Positions 48,501-57,928 of a stretch of DNA of 64,000 nt are shown here, piece by piece; the first letter of the stretch is position 1, and each line of letters begins with the position of its first letter. The position numbers were made by a program, and so were the translations under genes. A model generated the notes under the pieces. The model ran no database searches. It saw only the letters and a list, made by a program, of their open reading frames with translations, and was not told the DNA's origin. Source of the DNA: Denitrobacterium detoxificans (GTDB lineage: Bacteria; Actinomycetota; Coriobacteriia; Coriobacteriales; Eggerthellaceae); assembly GCF_001643775.1 (NCBI RefSeq), contig NZ_CP011402.1:1644432-1708431 (forward strand), in the 5' to 3' direction.

Positions 48501-49118
48501 ATGGGCGCGGAACGCGGCCACAGCGTCGAAATCGCACATATCCGCCAGGTCATCGTAATCCCACACGGCAATCTTCTGATACTCGTGGGACGTGCGGAAA
48601 CCGTCGAAGAAGTTCAGGAACGGCATATGCCCCTTGATGGCCGCGAGATGTGCAACAGCGGAAAGGTCCATGACCTCCTGCACGTTACTCTCAGCGAGCA
48701 TGGCGAAGCCCGTCTGACGGCAAGCCATAACGTCGGAATGATCGCCAAAGATGTTCAGGCTCTGCGTGGCAACGGTACGAGCGGATACATGGAATACGCT
48801 CGGCAGCTGCTCAGCGGCAATCTTGTACATATTCGGAATCATGAGCAGCAAGCCCTGAGAAGCGGTGTAGGTGGTAGTAAGCGCACCTGCGGTAAGCGAG
48901 CCATGAACCGTGCCACTCGCACCGCCCTCGCTCTGCATTTCCACGACGTTCACCGTGGAACCGAAAATATTCTTACGGCCATTAGCCGACCACTGGTCCA
49001 CAAAGTCGGCCATGGGGCTCGACGGGGTGATGGGATAAATACCGGCAACCTCGGTAAACGCATACGAAACATGCGCCGCAGCGGTATTGCCGTCCATAGA
49101 CTTAAATTCTCTGGTCAT
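45588..49118 (-). CDS. nifJ: Pyruvate:ferredoxin (flavodoxin) oxidoreductase
   Basis: PFOR converts pyruvate and CoA to acetyl-CoA and CO2 and reduces ferredoxin, a central step of anaerobic energy metabolism. The 1176-residue chain has all fused domains. They include the N-terminal AYAFTEVAGIYPITPSSPMA-type region, two 4Fe-4S motifs (CIQCNQCSFVC near 696, CMGCGVCIGAC near 752) and the TPP domain. The TPP domain has SCAGCAETSY near 813, GDGWAYDIGYGGLDHVL, and a proximal cluster cysteine set. The frame runs 78 codons further upstream, but AAGGAGAGG just before the ATG at 49118 and the start TREFKSMDGN fix the start. Monocistronic. Confidence 0.96.
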   Translation of the reverse strand: MTREFKSMDGNTAAAHVSYAFTEVAGIYPITPSSPMADFVDQWSANGRKNIFGSTVNVVEMQSEGGASGTVHGSLTAGALTTTYTASQGLLLMIPNMYKIAAEQLPSVFHVSARTVATQSLNIFGDHSDVMACRQTGFAMLAESNVQEVMDLSAVAHLAAIKGHMPFLNFFDGFRTSHEYQKIAVWDYDDLADMCDFDAVAAFRAHALNPEHPAMRGSHQNGDIFFQNREACNGVYDALPAVVEGCMQQVNEKIGTNYQLFNYYGAPDADRVVVCMGSFCDVLEETIDYLNAHGEKVGLVKVRLYRPFSIKHFVDALPETVRKIAVMDRTKEPGSIGEPLYLDVVSALREAGRDDIVVTGGRYGLGSKDTPPASAFAVFEELAKDEPKREFTIGIVDDVTHLSLSENADCPNTAAPGTIECKFWGLGGDGTVGANKNSVKIIGDHTDKYVQAYFQYDSKKTGGVTISHLRFGDSPIRSAYYINKADFVACHNPSYLIKGFRMVQDVKPGGVFMINCQWSPEELDQHLNAETKRYIAQNDIQLYTINAIDLAIEIGMGKRTNTILQSAFFALAKIMPQEEAIQLMKDAATKSYLKKGQDVVDMNHKAIDAGATAFVKIDVPAAWVNAEDDAQPEQLSGDPELVKMVSEIMQPVGRMDGDRLPVSAFMNHVDGQWPLGASAYEKRGLSVTVASWNPEKCIQCNQCSFVCPHATIRPYVLTEEEAAAAPASTQLIDAKGPKVKGMKYTLAVSPLDCMGCGVCIGACPTDSLSMLPTEGELPKQEVFDYCVSQVVEKPEACGTSVKNSQFKKPLLEFSGSCAGCAETSYARLVAQLFGDRMFIANATGCSSIWGNPAATSPYTTTAEGRGPAWCNSLFEDNAEFGLGMRVGHEAVRNELALESTALIESDAPEAVKAAAQQWLDTRNDAQANQEAAKAYVEQLKALDTDAARKILDRSEFLTKKSYWIFGGDGWAYDIGYGGLDHVLASGQNVNVLVFDTEVYSNTGGQASKASNIGQVAQFAAAGKDVQKKSLAELAMSYGYVYVAQIAMGAKPAQTMKAICEAEAYDGPSLIIAYSPCEMHSIKGGMKNCQSEMKRAVECGYWNLFRFNPEAEAGKKFTLDSKEPSGGYREFLMNEARYSRLTREFPERADELFAENEQCAMDRYDHLLKLKEMYSEA

Positions 49119-49186
49119 ATACCTCTCCTTCGAAGGGACCTCTGCTGAAATTAATCGTATCAGTGGCTTCCGAAGGACGGACGTAA

Positions 49187-49202
49187 TGCACTTTAAGGTG
49201 CA
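49187..49202. promoter_or_regulatory. Palindrome upstream of nifJ, candidate operator
   Basis: TGCAC-TTTAAG-GTGCA lies about 70-85 bp upstream of the nifJ start, where a promoter is expected. It does not look like a Rex site. Regulator unknown. Confidence 0.35.
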
Positions 49203-49264
49203 ATGACGTTCGGTAAGTGGGGTTTCGCGTGGTGGAGTTGTGAAGAAAAGAAGATGAGGCGACT

Positions 49265-51445
49265 CTATGTCCAGAACTGGAACATGTGAATGATGCTCTG
49301 ATATGCCCAAGGATATGCCTCGGAATACCAGCCCGTTTCCGCAACCAGGCACAACAGGAAACTGTACGCCAGGCTCACGCCCACGAGAGCCGGCAAGATC
49401 TTCATGGCGATATCGAAACCCATGGATTCATGCGAGATATTCTCGTTCAAGATGAAGACCGTAAGCACGACCACCAACAAGAACATGATGCTGAAATCGG
49501 CGAAGTAACGCTGCAGAATGCCCGCCATTTCCGCGTCGGCAAGTGCGATGAGCACACCTGCTACCAGCAACACGATGATGACGCCCGCCGTGGTATGCGT
49601 GCTACGCGAGCGAACGCGCATACGCACGCCCCGAATGGCCAGCGGAAGAATCCACAGCACAGGAAGGCACGCAAAGATGCCGCCGAAGGTGACTTCCTTG
49701 ATGGTCTGTCCCATGTAAGTGGTATCAAACGTAGCCGCCTGGATATACGGAAACACACCCGTGGTAGTGGGCGTCTGGAAGAAGAAGGCAAACAGCGCCG
49801 GCGCCAAGCGCCCCAGGTCCATGCCGCGCTTCGTCATGTCATTCGTCGTAAGGTTGTAGTTACTACCGAAATCGGTGAAGCTACCGAATCGAGCATGGTT
49901 GTAAAGCATGATCCCCACGCCCACCACCACAAACGGGGCGATAAGGCAGAGGAACTCGACGGCTCCACGCTTCGTGAGAATACGACGTTCGGAAATGTAC
50001 CTACGCCAGAACAGCGGAATGGCCACCAGCGCAAGCAGAATAAACTGCGGACGACAGCCCATGACCAAGGCCATGCACAACGACCCGCCCAGATAGCAAC
50101 CCAAGGGATACTTCGCCGAGCGACCACGCATCCACAGATAGAGCGCCCACATGGAAAACGCAAGCGCCATCATGATGGGAAGCGAGTAGAACGTGGGGAA
50201 TTTCACCAGGTAGAGAATGCCGCAGCAGAAAACGAGGGGCATTTGCAGCAATAGGTAGAGGCCCAGGCTCACATGCTTGAAATGATGACGGGCGAAGCGA
50301 TGGAGCAACGCCGTGCAGCCGAGGATGAACGCAACTGCGGCAATCCACACCCCCACTGCCGTGGGGAACGAACCGCCCGTGAGCAACAAATACGGCAAAT
50401 AGAACACGATGACGGGAACCACGCCAAAGTACACGTAGTAATGCCCCTGGTAATAGGCAACATCCCAAAGATACGACTCGCCCGTGGCCTTCTGCAATTC
50501 GTCACGCGCGCCCTTATCGTAGGGGTTGTCCATTTCCTGCAGCCATTCAGGCGGCTTCTCGTCGAGGTAGAGCTGCCCATGCGACATGGCTTCAGCCAAA
50601 CGCGCATACTGCTGCGAGTTTTCGCCACCCACCTCAAACGTGGTAATGACGCTCGTGGGATCCCACGAACCAGAATTGTATGCCTGCGTGGCAACGCCCA
50701 CGAGATTCGAACCCGTGAACAGCAACACGGACACCAGGTATATCTCCAGGATATTCGCCGCGAAAATGCAGGCCTTCGAGAACCTGGACGATTCCACCAC
50801 CGAGATACGGTAGATGGACGACTTGGGGCGGAACAAATAGATGAACGTAATTACGGCAAGGGCAATCAGGAAGCGCGTTCCCAGGAAGTAGAACGGGTAC
50901 GTGTTGTTGATATACACGGCCTTGATTTTGATGGGATACGTAACATCCTCGCCCGTGATCTCGATGCGCAAGTTATTCGTGAGGCCCGTGGTGTTGAGCT
51001 TCAGATATTCCGTACCGTCATCATTCGTGGCCACCGTTCGCACAGGCACGCCCGACGAATACTCAGTCGAATCAAAGTACGTCTCGTGGCCTTCGTCGGT
51101 GAACTCTATTTTCACCTGCACGTTTTGCGCCGACTGATTCCCATCGAAGTCGATGCGTACGTTTTTGACCTCTTTGTTCAGGTTCGAGAACTCGATGACG
51201 TTATCGGCTTCGGTAATGCGATACGTTTCGTCGGTCTCGTTCTGCTGGAGCGTGAGCTTGCTGGAAAGGTTCACGCAGTCATACCCGAGCGTAGCCCAGT
51301 GATTGAAGTTGAATACGAATATCTCCAGGAAGAGCGCAATGGCAATAAGCGCCGCCGCGCAGCGAACATAATGATTCACTTCCCTCGCATGAGTGCGCAG
51401 GAAGGTGACGACGAGGTCGCGGATTCTTTCAAAAGACGTTTGCAT
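49265..51445 (-). CDS. Large polytopic membrane protein, possible GT-C glycosyltransferase
   Basis: This is a 726-residue protein. A first membrane helix (about 28-48) is followed by an extracytoplasmic beta-rich domain of about 140 residues (50-188). About 10-12 further helices follow, plus a loop with YLWDVAYYQGHYYVYFGVVPVIVFYLPY. Architecture resembles membrane glycosyltransferases or wall-polymer assembly proteins, but I see no decisive catalytic motif; the family was not identified. It lies between adk and nifJ with no co-directional partner close by. The ATG follows no strong ribosome-binding site. Confidence 0.6.
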   Translation of the reverse strand: MQTSFERIRDLVVTFLRTHAREVNHYVRCAAALIAIALFLEIFVFNFNHWATLGYDCVNLSSKLTLQQNETDETYRITEADNVIEFSNLNKEVKNVRIDFDGNQSAQNVQVKIEFTDEGHETYFDSTEYSSGVPVRTVATNDDGTEYLKLNTTGLTNNLRIEITGEDVTYPIKIKAVYINNTYPFYFLGTRFLIALAVITFIYLFRPKSSIYRISVVESSRFSKACIFAANILEIYLVSVLLFTGSNLVGVATQAYNSGSWDPTSVITTFEVGGENSQQYARLAEAMSHGQLYLDEKPPEWLQEMDNPYDKGARDELQKATGESYLWDVAYYQGHYYVYFGVVPVIVFYLPYLLLTGGSFPTAVGVWIAAVAFILGCTALLHRFARHHFKHVSLGLYLLLQMPLVFCCGILYLVKFPTFYSLPIMMALAFSMWALYLWMRGRSAKYPLGCYLGGSLCMALVMGCRPQFILLALVAIPLFWRRYISERRILTKRGAVEFLCLIAPFVVVGVGIMLYNHARFGSFTDFGSNYNLTTNDMTKRGMDLGRLAPALFAFFFQTPTTTGVFPYIQAATFDTTYMGQTIKEVTFGGIFACLPVLWILPLAIRGVRMRVRSRSTHTTAGVIIVLLVAGVLIALADAEMAGILQRYFADFSIMFLLVVVLTVFILNENISHESMGFDIAMKILPALVGVSLAYSFLLCLVAETGWYSEAYPWAYQSIIHMFQFWT

Positions 51446-51550
51446 ACTGCGCTCATTATAAATAAGGATGAGCGCAACGCCTACCGGAGGCTAGGGAATC
51501 ACGCCTATCTTCGCAATGGATGCCCTGATGACAGCTCACAAGACAAAAAA

Positions 51551-51574
51551 GGGGCAGGGATACTTCCCTGCCCC
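51551..51574 (-). terminator. Terminator of the ribosomal protein operon, after adk
   Basis: GGGGCAGGGA-loop AGTA-TCCCTGCCCC, a perfect 10-bp stem, is followed on the minus strand by TTTTTTG. It ends the rplB-adk transcript. Confidence 0.93.
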
Positions 51575-51599
51575 AAATGCACGTTATGCAATCCTGCTT

Positions 51600-52229
51600 T
51601 TACAGGTTGAGCTTCGCAACGATGTCGTCGAGAACGACGTTCGGATCACGATCGCCATCAACGGCAACCAGAAGATCACTACCGCGATAGTAATCGATCA
51701 GCGGAGCCGTGGACTTCTCGTAGACGTCGAGACGGTTACGCACCGTGGTCTCGTTGTCATCGTCACGCTGGTACATCTCGCCAGAGCACTTCGGGCACGA
51801 AGCACCATCGGACTCAGAGCCGATGAAGCCGCACTCGCGGCACATACGACGGCTGGTGAGGCGCTTGACAATGACTTCGAAGTCGACGTCGATGAGCAGA
51901 GCGGCATCGAGCGGACGCTCGAGCTGGCTGAGCATGCCATCGAGAGCAACGGCCTGCGTGGTGGTACGGGGGAAACCGTCGAACAGAACGCCAGCCTGCG
52001 TATCGGGCTGCTGGATGCGCTCCTTCATGAGGTCGATGATGAGCTCGTCGGGAACAAGTTCGCCGGCATCCATGAAGCCCTTGGCCTTCACGCCAAGTTC
52101 CGTCTGGTCACGCACGGCAGCGCGCAGGATGTCGCCCGTGGAGATGTGGCACATGCCAAACTTCTCGACCAGCTTCGCAGCCTGCGTGCCCTTACCGGCA
52201 CCGGGTGCTCCGAGGAGTACGATATTCAT
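51600..52229 (-). CDS. adk: Adenylate kinase
   Basis: Adk interconverts AMP, ADP and ATP. The 209-residue enzyme starts MNIVLLGAPGAGKGTQA with its P-loop. Its LID domain carries CRECGFIGSE and CPKCSG, four cysteines of a structural zinc site as in many Gram-positive enzymes. It begins 15 bp after secY and is the last gene of the operon. Confidence 0.97.
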   Translation of the reverse strand: MNIVLLGAPGAGKGTQAAKLVEKFGMCHISTGDILRAAVRDQTELGVKAKGFMDAGELVPDELIIDLMKERIQQPDTQAGVLFDGFPRTTTQAVALDGMLSQLERPLDAALLIDVDFEVIVKRLTSRRMCRECGFIGSESDGASCPKCSGEMYQRDDDNETTVRNRLDVYEKSTAPLIDYYRGSDLLVAVDGDRDPNVVLDDIVAKLNL

Positions 52230-52244
52230 TACGCAACACTTCCT

Positions 52245-53528
52245 TTACTTGAAGAAGCCATCGTAGTTGTACATCTTCAACTGGGATTCGACCTTATTCA
52301 TGGTGTCGAGGGCAACGCCAATCATGATGAGGATGGACGTGCCGCCAAACGCCTGAATAAGATAGTTGTTCGTAAACGAGAACAGGATGGAAGGTACAAC
52401 TGCAACAGCGGCAATGAACATGGCACCGGGAAGCGTGACATGCTTGATCACGCTCTTGATGTAGTTCACGGTAGCCGTGCCAGGACGAATGCCAGGCACG
52501 AAGCCACCCTGCTTCTGCAGGTTACTGGAAAGCTCTTCGGGATTGAACACCATCGACGTGTAGAAATACGCGAAGAAGATGATGAGCACGAACGTAAGCA
52601 CCCAGTTGACCCATCCGCTCGAGATAGCGTTCGCGAACGAGTTGAGCCAATCTACGTTGAACAGCGCGGCAATCTGCGCCGGGAAGTAGATAAGGCAGCT
52701 CGCGAAGATGATGGGGATAACGCCCGCGGCATTCACCTTCAGGGGGATGTAGGTGGACTGGCCACCCATCATCTTACGACCCTGCACGCGCTTGGCGTAG
52801 CTAACGGGAATGCGGCGCTGAGCGCGCTCCATGAAGATAATCGCGGGAATGGCAATGATTACCACAGCGAGGATGAGCAGCGTGATAGCCAGGCCCATGC
52901 CTGCATCGGACTGGCTCGTGGCACTCTCGAAGATAGCCGAGGGCACACGCGAGACGATGCTCGTAAAGATGATGAGCGACATGCCATTACCAATGCCACG
53001 CTGCGTGATGAGCTCGCCCATCCACATGATGAAGCCGGTACCGGCAACGAGCGTGAACACCACGAGGAAGCACGTGAGGCCATAGGGCACTTCAGAAGAG
53101 AACGTCACGCCATACGTGCTGGACTGGAAGAGCAGCAAGTAGCCAACGGCGTTGATGAGACCAAGCGCGAGCGTAAGCCAACGCGTCGTCTGCGTAATCT
53201 TCTTACGGCCGGCTTCGCCTTCCTTGGCCCAGCGGCCCACGGCAGGGATAACGCCCTGCATCAGCTGCATGATGATGGATGCAGTGATGTAGGGCATGAT
53301 ACCCAACGCGAACACGCTGAAGTGAGAAAGCGCGCCACCAGAAAAGATGTCGATCATCGTCATAGCGGCGCCGCCGGCTTCCTGATACGCCTGCGCGAAC
53401 GCGGCGAACGGGATGCCGGGCACCGGAATGTACGAACCCAGGCGATACAGGGCAAGGATGCCAAGCGTAAACAGAATCTTGTTACGCAGCTCCTTAACCT
53501 TGAATGCTTCTACCAGGGAACTTAGCAA
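52245..53528 (-). CDS. secY: Protein translocase subunit SecY
   Basis: SecY forms the protein-conducting channel. The 427-residue protein has 10 membrane segments and starts [21 protein letters not shown]; the segments GSYIPVPGI and [13 protein letters not shown] are typical. The start codon is a TTG inside the last codons of rplO (7-bp overlap), with AGGAAAGG about 10 bp upstream. Overlap suggests translational coupling to L15. Confidence 0.96.
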   Translation of the reverse strand: MLSSLVEAFKVKELRNKILFTLGILALYRLGSYIPVPGIPFAAFAQAYQEAGGAAMTMIDIFSGGALSHFSVFALGIMPYITASIIMQLMQGVIPAVGRWAKEGEAGRKKITQTTRWLTLALGLINAVGYLLLFQSSTYGVTFSSEVPYGLTCFLVVFTLVAGTGFIMWMGELITQRGIGNGMSLIIFTSIVSRVPSAIFESATSQSDAGMGLAITLLILAVVIIAIPAIIFMERAQRRIPVSYAKRVQGRKMMGGQSTYIPLKVNAAGVIPIIFASCLIYFPAQIAALFNVDWLNSFANAISSGWVNWVLTFVLIIFFAYFYTSMVFNPEELSSNLQKQGGFVPGIRPGTATVNYIKSVIKHVTLPGAMFIAAVAVVPSILFSFTNNYLIQAFGGTSILIMIGVALDTMNKVESQLKMYNYDGFFK

Positions 53529-53971
53529 GGCTGCTCAACCTTTCCTCCAGCTGCCTCGATCTTCGCGGCAGCGCTTGCGGATACCTTGTCCACCTTGACG
53601 GTCAGGGCCTTGGTGATTTCGCCATCGCCCAGAACCTTAACGGGAGCATCAGCATGCTTGATGATGCCCTTGGCCTTCAGGCTATCGCCGTCGACCACTT
53701 CGCCAGCCTCGAACTTTTCCTCGAGACGGCTTACGTTAACGGGCAGATACTCCACGCGATTGATGTTGCGGAAGCCGGGGAGCTTCGGCAGACGACGCGC
53801 CAGAGGAGTCTGGCCACCCTCGAAACCGGCACCCTTGCCGCCACCAGCGCGGGACTTCTGACCGTTCAGACCACGACCGGCGGTTTTACCCGTACCAGAA
53901 GCAGCACCGCGACCAACGCGCTTGCGATTCTTACGAGAGCCCTCTGCCGGCTTAAGATCCTTGAGTTCCAT
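53522..53971 (-). CDS. rplO: 50S ribosomal protein L15
   Basis: This is the 149-residue L15, starting [22 protein letters not shown] with the Gly-rich basic N-terminal tail that threads into 23S rRNA. An in-frame extension of 28 codons upstream lacks support; AAGGAG precedes the chosen ATG. Its stop overlaps the secY start. Confidence 0.96.
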   Translation of the reverse strand: MELKDLKPAEGSRKNRKRVGRGAASGTGKTAGRGLNGQKSRAGGGKGAGFEGGQTPLARRLPKLPGFRNINRVEYLPVNVSRLEEKFEAGEVVDGDSLKAKGIIKHADAPVKVLGDGEITKALTVKVDKVSASAAAKIEAAGGKVEQPC

Positions 53972-54075
53972 TACTGCATTCTCCTTTCGCTTACCCGCTA
54001 TTCGCGGGTACGCTGGCAGCTCGCCGCCAGCTAACTTCCTGTGCCAGATGCACAATCTGGCATATTACCAAATAT

Positions 54076-54100
54076 GGCCCCGGAGGCAAACCCCGGGGCC
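54076..54100. other. GC-rich hairpin between rpmD and rplO
   Basis: On the minus strand GGCCCCGGGG pairs with CCTCCGGGGCC (one bulged base, loop TTTG). It lies in the unusually long 137-bp gap between rpmD and rplO and lacks a T-run; a processing or attenuation site is possible. Confidence 0.5.
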
Positions 54101-54108
54101 TTGTGCAC

Positions 54109-54300
54109 TTATTTGTTCTCGGTGACTTCGATCAGGTGCTTGACCTTGAAGATCTGACCGCGAACGGATTCGTTGTCGACCAGGTCGCGTTCCTTGCCGA
54201 TACGGCCAAGACCCAGTGCCTTCAGGGTCTTACCCTGCGTGGCGGGACGGCCGATGGCGCTACGTACCTGCTTTACGTGCAGCGTCTTCTTCTCTGCCAT
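54109..54300 (-). CDS. rpmD: 50S ribosomal protein L30
   Basis: This is a 63-residue L30 with the typical [27 protein letters not shown] core. It starts 3 bp after rpsE. The presence of rpmD is normal for this cluster but it is lost in some lineages. Confidence 0.95.
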   Translation of the reverse strand: MAEKKTLHVKQVRSAIGRPATQGKTLKALGLGRIGKERDLVDNESVRGQIFKVKHLIEVTENK

Positions 54301-54303
54301 GGG

Positions 54304-54831
54304 TTATTCACTGTCCTTCCAGCCGTAGATCTTGGCGACCGAAATGCCGCGGCGCTCGGCCACTTCTTCGGGGCTCTGCATGGACTGCAGGCCAGCAGCG
54401 GTAGCCTTAACCACGTTCATAACGTTGTCGGTGCCCAGGGACTTCGCGAAAACGTCCTTGACGCCAGCGAGCTCCATGACGGCACGAGCAGCGCCGCCGG
54501 CGATAACGCCAGTACCGGGCGTAGCCGGCTTGATGAGCACACGACCTGCGCCGTACTCGCCGATCACTTCGTGAGGAAGCGTACCGGCAGCGGTGAGCGG
54601 CACGGAGAACATGTTCTTCTTGGCGTCTTCGACACCCTTGCGGATGGCGATGGGCACTTCCTGGGACTTGCCCATGCCGATGCCCACGTTGCCGTTACCG
54701 TCGCCTACGACGACCAGGGCGGTGAGACCAAAGCGACGGCCACCCTTGACAACCTTGGAAACGCGATTGATGTATACCACGCGCTCCTGAAGCTCAGGAA
54801 CGTCAGACTGATGTTCTTGCTTACGAGCCAT
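54304..54831 (-). CDS. rpsE: 30S ribosomal protein S5
   Basis: S5 helps form the mRNA entry channel and supports decoding fidelity. The 175-residue protein has the family segment [29 protein letters not shown] and the C-terminal S5 fold. It lies 12 bp after rplR and 3 bp before rpmD. Confidence 0.97.
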   Translation of the reverse strand: MARKQEHQSDVPELQERVVYINRVSKVVKGGRRFGLTALVVVGDGNGNVGIGMGKSQEVPIAIRKGVEDAKKNMFSVPLTAAGTLPHEVIGEYGAGRVLIKPATPGTGVIAGGAARAVMELAGVKDVFAKSLGTDNVMNVVKATAAGLQSMQSPEEVAERRGISVAKIYGWKDSE

Positions 54832-54843
54832 ACTAACCCTCTC

Positions 54844-55212
54844 TTAGAATTTCAGGCCTGCTTCGCGGGCACCATCGGCAACAGCCTTGATGCGCCCGTG
54901 ATACAGGTTTCCGCCACGGTCGAAAACGACTTCGGTGATACCGGCATCGATAGCCTTCTTGCCGATAATCTCGCCAAGCGCGGCGGCACCTTCGACGGTA
55001 GCGCCCTTCTTGTCGGTAGCCTTGAACTCAGGGCCGAGCGTGGACACGCCAACGAGCGTCTTGCCAGCTACATCGTCGATAACCTGAGCGTACATGTTGG
55101 AGTTGCTGCGCGTGATGCACAGACGGGGACGGGCAGCCGTACCCGAAACCTTGCCGCGCACGCGGGTATGACGGCGACGCAGCCCAGCTTGCTTTTTCTG
55201 AAGCTTCTTCAT
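54844..55212 (-). CDS. rplR: 50S ribosomal protein L18
   Basis: This is a 122-residue L18 that binds 5S rRNA. It has the basic start [26 protein letters not shown] and ends [16 protein letters not shown]-like, as usual. Gap to rplF is 17 bp. Confidence 0.97.
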   Translation of the reverse strand: MKKLQKKQAGLRRRHTRVRGKVSGTAARPRLCITRSNSNMYAQVIDDVAGKTLVGVSTLGPEFKATDKKGATVEGAAALGEIIGKKAIDAGITEVVFDRGGNLYHGRIKAVADGAREAGLKF

Positions 55213-55229
55213 ATCGTATCCCTTCGCGC

Positions 55230-55772
55230 TTATTCGGACTTGGCGGCTTTGCCGAGCTTACGACGGACATGCTCGCCCTCGTAGCGGATACCCTTGCCCT
55301 TGTAGGGTTCGGGCTTGCGCCAGGCGCGAACGTTAGCGGCAACCTGACCGACGGCTTCCTTGCTGGAACCCTTCACGAAGATTTCCGTGGGGCTGGGAAC
55401 CTCGAACGTGATGCCAGCCGGGGGCTCGACAACAACGGGATGCGAGAAACCGAGGGACAGCTCAAGGTTGGAACCCTTGAGAGCGGCACGGTAGCCAACG
55501 CCGACGAGCTCGAGCTTCTTGGAGTAGCCTTCCGACACGCCGATAACCATGTTCTGGATCAGCGTACGCGTGAGGCCGTGGAGGCTCTTTGCTTCGCGGG
55601 AATCATCAGGACGCTCCACCACGATGGTGTTGTCGACCTGAGAAATTTTCAGAATGGACTGGAAGGTGCGGGTGAGCTCACCCAGCTTGCCCTTCACAGT
55701 GACGGTGGAACCGTCGATGGTAACGTCGACACCTTCGGGGATGACGACAGGCATCTTACCAATACGAGACAT
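55230..55772 (-). CDS. rplF: 50S ribosomal protein L6
   Basis: This is a 180-residue L6 near the sarcin-ricin loop. It starts [17 protein letters not shown] and has the C-terminal signature [14 protein letters not shown]. It sits between rpsH and rplR in the standard spc order. Confidence 0.97.
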   Translation of the reverse strand: MSRIGKMPVVIPEGVDVTIDGSTVTVKGKLGELTRTFQSILKISQVDNTIVVERPDDSREAKSLHGLTRTLIQNMVIGVSEGYSKKLELVGVGYRAALKGSNLELSLGFSHPVVVEPPAGITFEVPSPTEIFVKGSSKEAVGQVAANVRAWRKPEPYKGKGIRYEGEHVRRKLGKAAKSE

Positions 55773-55789
55773 ACTATCGCTCCCTTCCT

Positions 55790-56188
55790 TTACCAGATGT
55801 AGGCAATGACTTCGCCGCCGATGCCCTTCTTGCGAGCATCGCGGTCGGCCATAACGCCCTGAGACGTGGAAATGATTGCAGTGCCAAGACCGCCCAGAAC
55901 GCGGGGCAGCTCGTCCTTGCCGGCGTAGATGCGCAGGCCGGGCTTGCTGATGCGCTTGATGCCGCGAATCGTGCGGTTCTTCTTGGCGCCGTACTTCAGC
56001 GTGATCTCGAGGATATCGCGGGGGCTAGCGGGTTCAATCTCGTAGCCGGCGATATAGCCCTCTTCGTGCATGATGCGGGCGATTTCCACCAGCTTCTTGC
56101 TGGAGGGCATCGAAACCGTATCGTGGCCCGCAGAATTTGCGTTACGCACACGCGTAAGCATATCTGCGATGGGGTCGTTCATGCTCAT
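55790..56188 (-). CDS. rpsH: 30S ribosomal protein S8
   Basis: S8 is a primary 16S rRNA binder and the known translational repressor of the spc operon in E. coli. The 132-residue protein starts [17 protein letters not shown] and ends [15 protein letters not shown] precedes the ATG at 56188; a frame 26 codons longer is not used. Confidence 0.97.
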   Translation of the reverse strand: MSMNDPIADMLTRVRNANSAGHDTVSMPSSKKLVEIARIMHEEGYIAGYEIEPASPRDILEITLKYGAKKNRTIRGIKRISKPGLRIYAGKDELPRVLGGLGTAIISTSQGVMADRDARKKGIGGEVIAYIW

Positions 56189-56293
56189 TGTTTCTCCTTT
56201 GGTTCGTGATGAGCTGAAAGCGCGGTTCGCGGGCACCCGTGATGCGCGCGCCTTCGCTAGCAGCACACCTAACGTGACGATTGAATCCGGTTC

Positions 56294-56479
56294 TTACCAG
56301 GAAGACTTCGTAACGCCAGGAAGTTCGCCTTTGTTAGCCAGTTCACGCAGGCACACGCGGCACAGGCCAAACTTGCGGTAATACGCGCGGGGGCGACCGC
56401 AACGGCTGCAGCGATTGTGCTGGCGGGTCGAGAATTTCGGCTCGCGCTTCGCTTTGGCGATCATCGATTTCTTAGCCAT
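56294..56479 (-). CDS. rpsZ: 30S ribosomal protein S14, zinc-binding type
   Basis: This is a 61-residue S14 of the short zinc type. It has the cysteine pairs C-SR-C and C-RV-C in the segment [20 protein letters not shown]. Many high-GC Gram-positive bacteria also keep a zinc-free paralogue elsewhere. It lies between rplE and rpsH. Confidence 0.97.
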   Translation of the reverse strand: MAKKSMIAKAKREPKFSTRQHNRCSRCGRPRAYYRKFGLCRVCLRELANKGELPGVTKSSW

Positions 56480-56526
56480 TCATATCCTTCTTTCTTTAAC
56501 TCACTCGTTTTGCGGAGTGTAGTTGC

Positions 56527-57072
56527 TTAATCCTTAAACGGGAAGCCGAGGGCATCGAGAAGAGCCTTGGCCGCCACGTCATCTTCAGCAGTGGTGACGA
56601 AGGTGATGTCCATACCACGAGTACGATCGATCTTGTCGTAGTCGATTTCGGGGAAGATGAGCTGCTCGGTGATGCCCATGGTGTAGTTACCACGGCCGTC
56701 GAAGCTCTTCGGGGAGATACCGCGGAAGTCGCGCACGCGAGGAAGGGCGATAGCCAGCAGGCGATCGAGGAATTCCCACATGCGGTCGCCACGCAGCGTA
56801 ACCTTGCAGCCAATAGCCTGGCCCTCGCGTACATGGAAGCCAGCGATGGACTTCTTAGCGCGGGTAACCATGGGCTGCTGACCGGTGATGGTGCGCATAT
56901 CGGCGATAGCGGCGTCGAGAAGCTTGGAATCGCTGGCAGCGGCGCCAACGCCCATGTTCACGACGATCTTCTCAAGACGCGGGGTCTTGTTGACGTTGTC
57001 GATACCCAGATCCTTGATGAGCTGGGGGGCGACAACCTTCTGGTACTGTTCCTTCAGACGAGGAGTAGCCAT
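56527..57072 (-). CDS. rplE: 50S ribosomal protein L5
   Basis: L5 binds 5S rRNA and contacts the P-site tRNA. The 181-residue protein has the segments [11 protein letters not shown] and [21 protein letters not shown]. It follows rplX after an unusually long gap of 117 bp that contains two hairpins (57123-57176). Confidence 0.97.
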   Translation of the reverse strand: MATPRLKEQYQKVVAPQLIKDLGIDNVNKTPRLEKIVVNMGVGAAASDSKLLDAAIADMRTITGQQPMVTRAKKSIAGFHVREGQAIGCKVTLRGDRMWEFLDRLLAIALPRVRDFRGISPKSFDGRGNYTMGITEQLIFPEIDYDKIDRTRGMDITFVTTAEDDVAAKALLDALGFPFKD

Positions 57073-57122
57073 TGTGTTCTTCCCTTTCCGATGATTTGAA
57101 CGCGGGATTACCGACCCCGCGT

Positions 57123-57176
57123 CCCCCGCACTTTACGGGGGTCATGGCAAAACCAGCCCATACGAGCTGGTTTTGC
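57123..57176. promoter_or_regulatory. Two hairpins before rplE, possible S8-type control site
   Basis: GCAAAACCAGC pairs perfectly with GCTGGTTTTGC (8-nt loop) and, next to it, CCCCCG with CGGGGG (7-nt loop). In E. coli the S8 repressor binds the spc mRNA at the same junction, around the L5 start. Whether these are S8 sites, attenuators or processing sites cannot be told here. Confidence 0.5.
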
Positions 57177-57189
57177 AAACTAGATTAAT

Positions 57190-57504
57190 TTAATCGATAT
57201 CGGCGCCGCATTTCTTGCAAACGCGAATCTTCTTGCCATCTACACGCTTTACGCTCACGCGCGTGGCCTTGTTGCACTTGGGGCAAACCAGAGCCACGTT
57301 GGAAACGTGGATGGGAGCCTCGACGTGAGTAAGACCACCCTGCGGATTGGCCTGCGTGGGATGCATGGCCTTCGTGACCATGTTCACCTTTTCGACCACA
57401 ACGCGCTGCTTAGCGGGGAGCGAACGGATGACGGTGCCTTCGGCTCCCTTGTCCTTACCGGCGAGAACCTTGACCTTGTCATTCTTCTTGATGTTCATCT
57501 TCAT
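57190..57504 (-). CDS. rplX: 50S ribosomal protein L24
   Basis: This is a 104-residue L24 with the KOW motif ([19 protein letters not shown]). The C-terminal part carries CPKCNKATR and CKKCGAD cysteine pairs, suggesting a zinc site as seen in some bacterial L24. It lies 16 bp after rplN. Confidence 0.96.
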   Translation of the reverse strand: MKMNIKKNDKVKVLAGKDKGAEGTVIRSLPAKQRVVVEKVNMVTKAMHPTQANPQGGLTHVEAPIHVSNVALVCPKCNKATRVSVKRVDGKKIRVCKKCGADID

Positions 57505-57520
57505 GTACTTCTACCCTCCC

Positions 57521-57889
57521 CTACAGCGTCTCGGGTGCCAGGGACACGATCTTCATGTACTTCTTGTCGCGCAGTTCGCGGGCAACAGGCCCGAAGATAC
57601 GCGTGCCACGGGGCGAGCCATCGGCGTTGATCAGAACAGCAGCGTTCTGGTCGAACTTGATGTAGCTGCCATCCTTGCGGCGCACTTCCTTCTTCTGGCG
57701 CACAACAACGCAACGGACGACTTCGCCCTTCTTCACGTTGCCGTTGGGCAGTGCCTCTTTAACGCTGCAGATGATAACGTCACCCAGGCCAGCGTAACGG
57801 CGCTTGGAGCCGCCGAGGACCTTGATGCACTGCACCTTGCGAGCGCCGGAGTTGTCGGCCACCGCGAGCATGGTTTGCATCTGAATCAT
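57521..57889 (-). CDS. rplN: 50S ribosomal protein L14
   Basis: This is a 122-residue L14, starting [27 protein letters not shown]. It lies 39 bp after rpsQ in standard order. Confidence 0.97.
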   Translation of the reverse strand: MIQMQTMLAVADNSGARKVQCIKVLGGSKRRYAGLGDVIICSVKEALPNGNVKKGEVVRCVVVRQKKEVRRKDGSYIKFDQNAAVLINADGSPRGTRIFGPVARELRDKKYMKIVSLAPETL

Positions 57890-57928
57890 TGCTAAAACCT
57901 TCCTTACGATTAGTTCGCGCGGGGCAAA

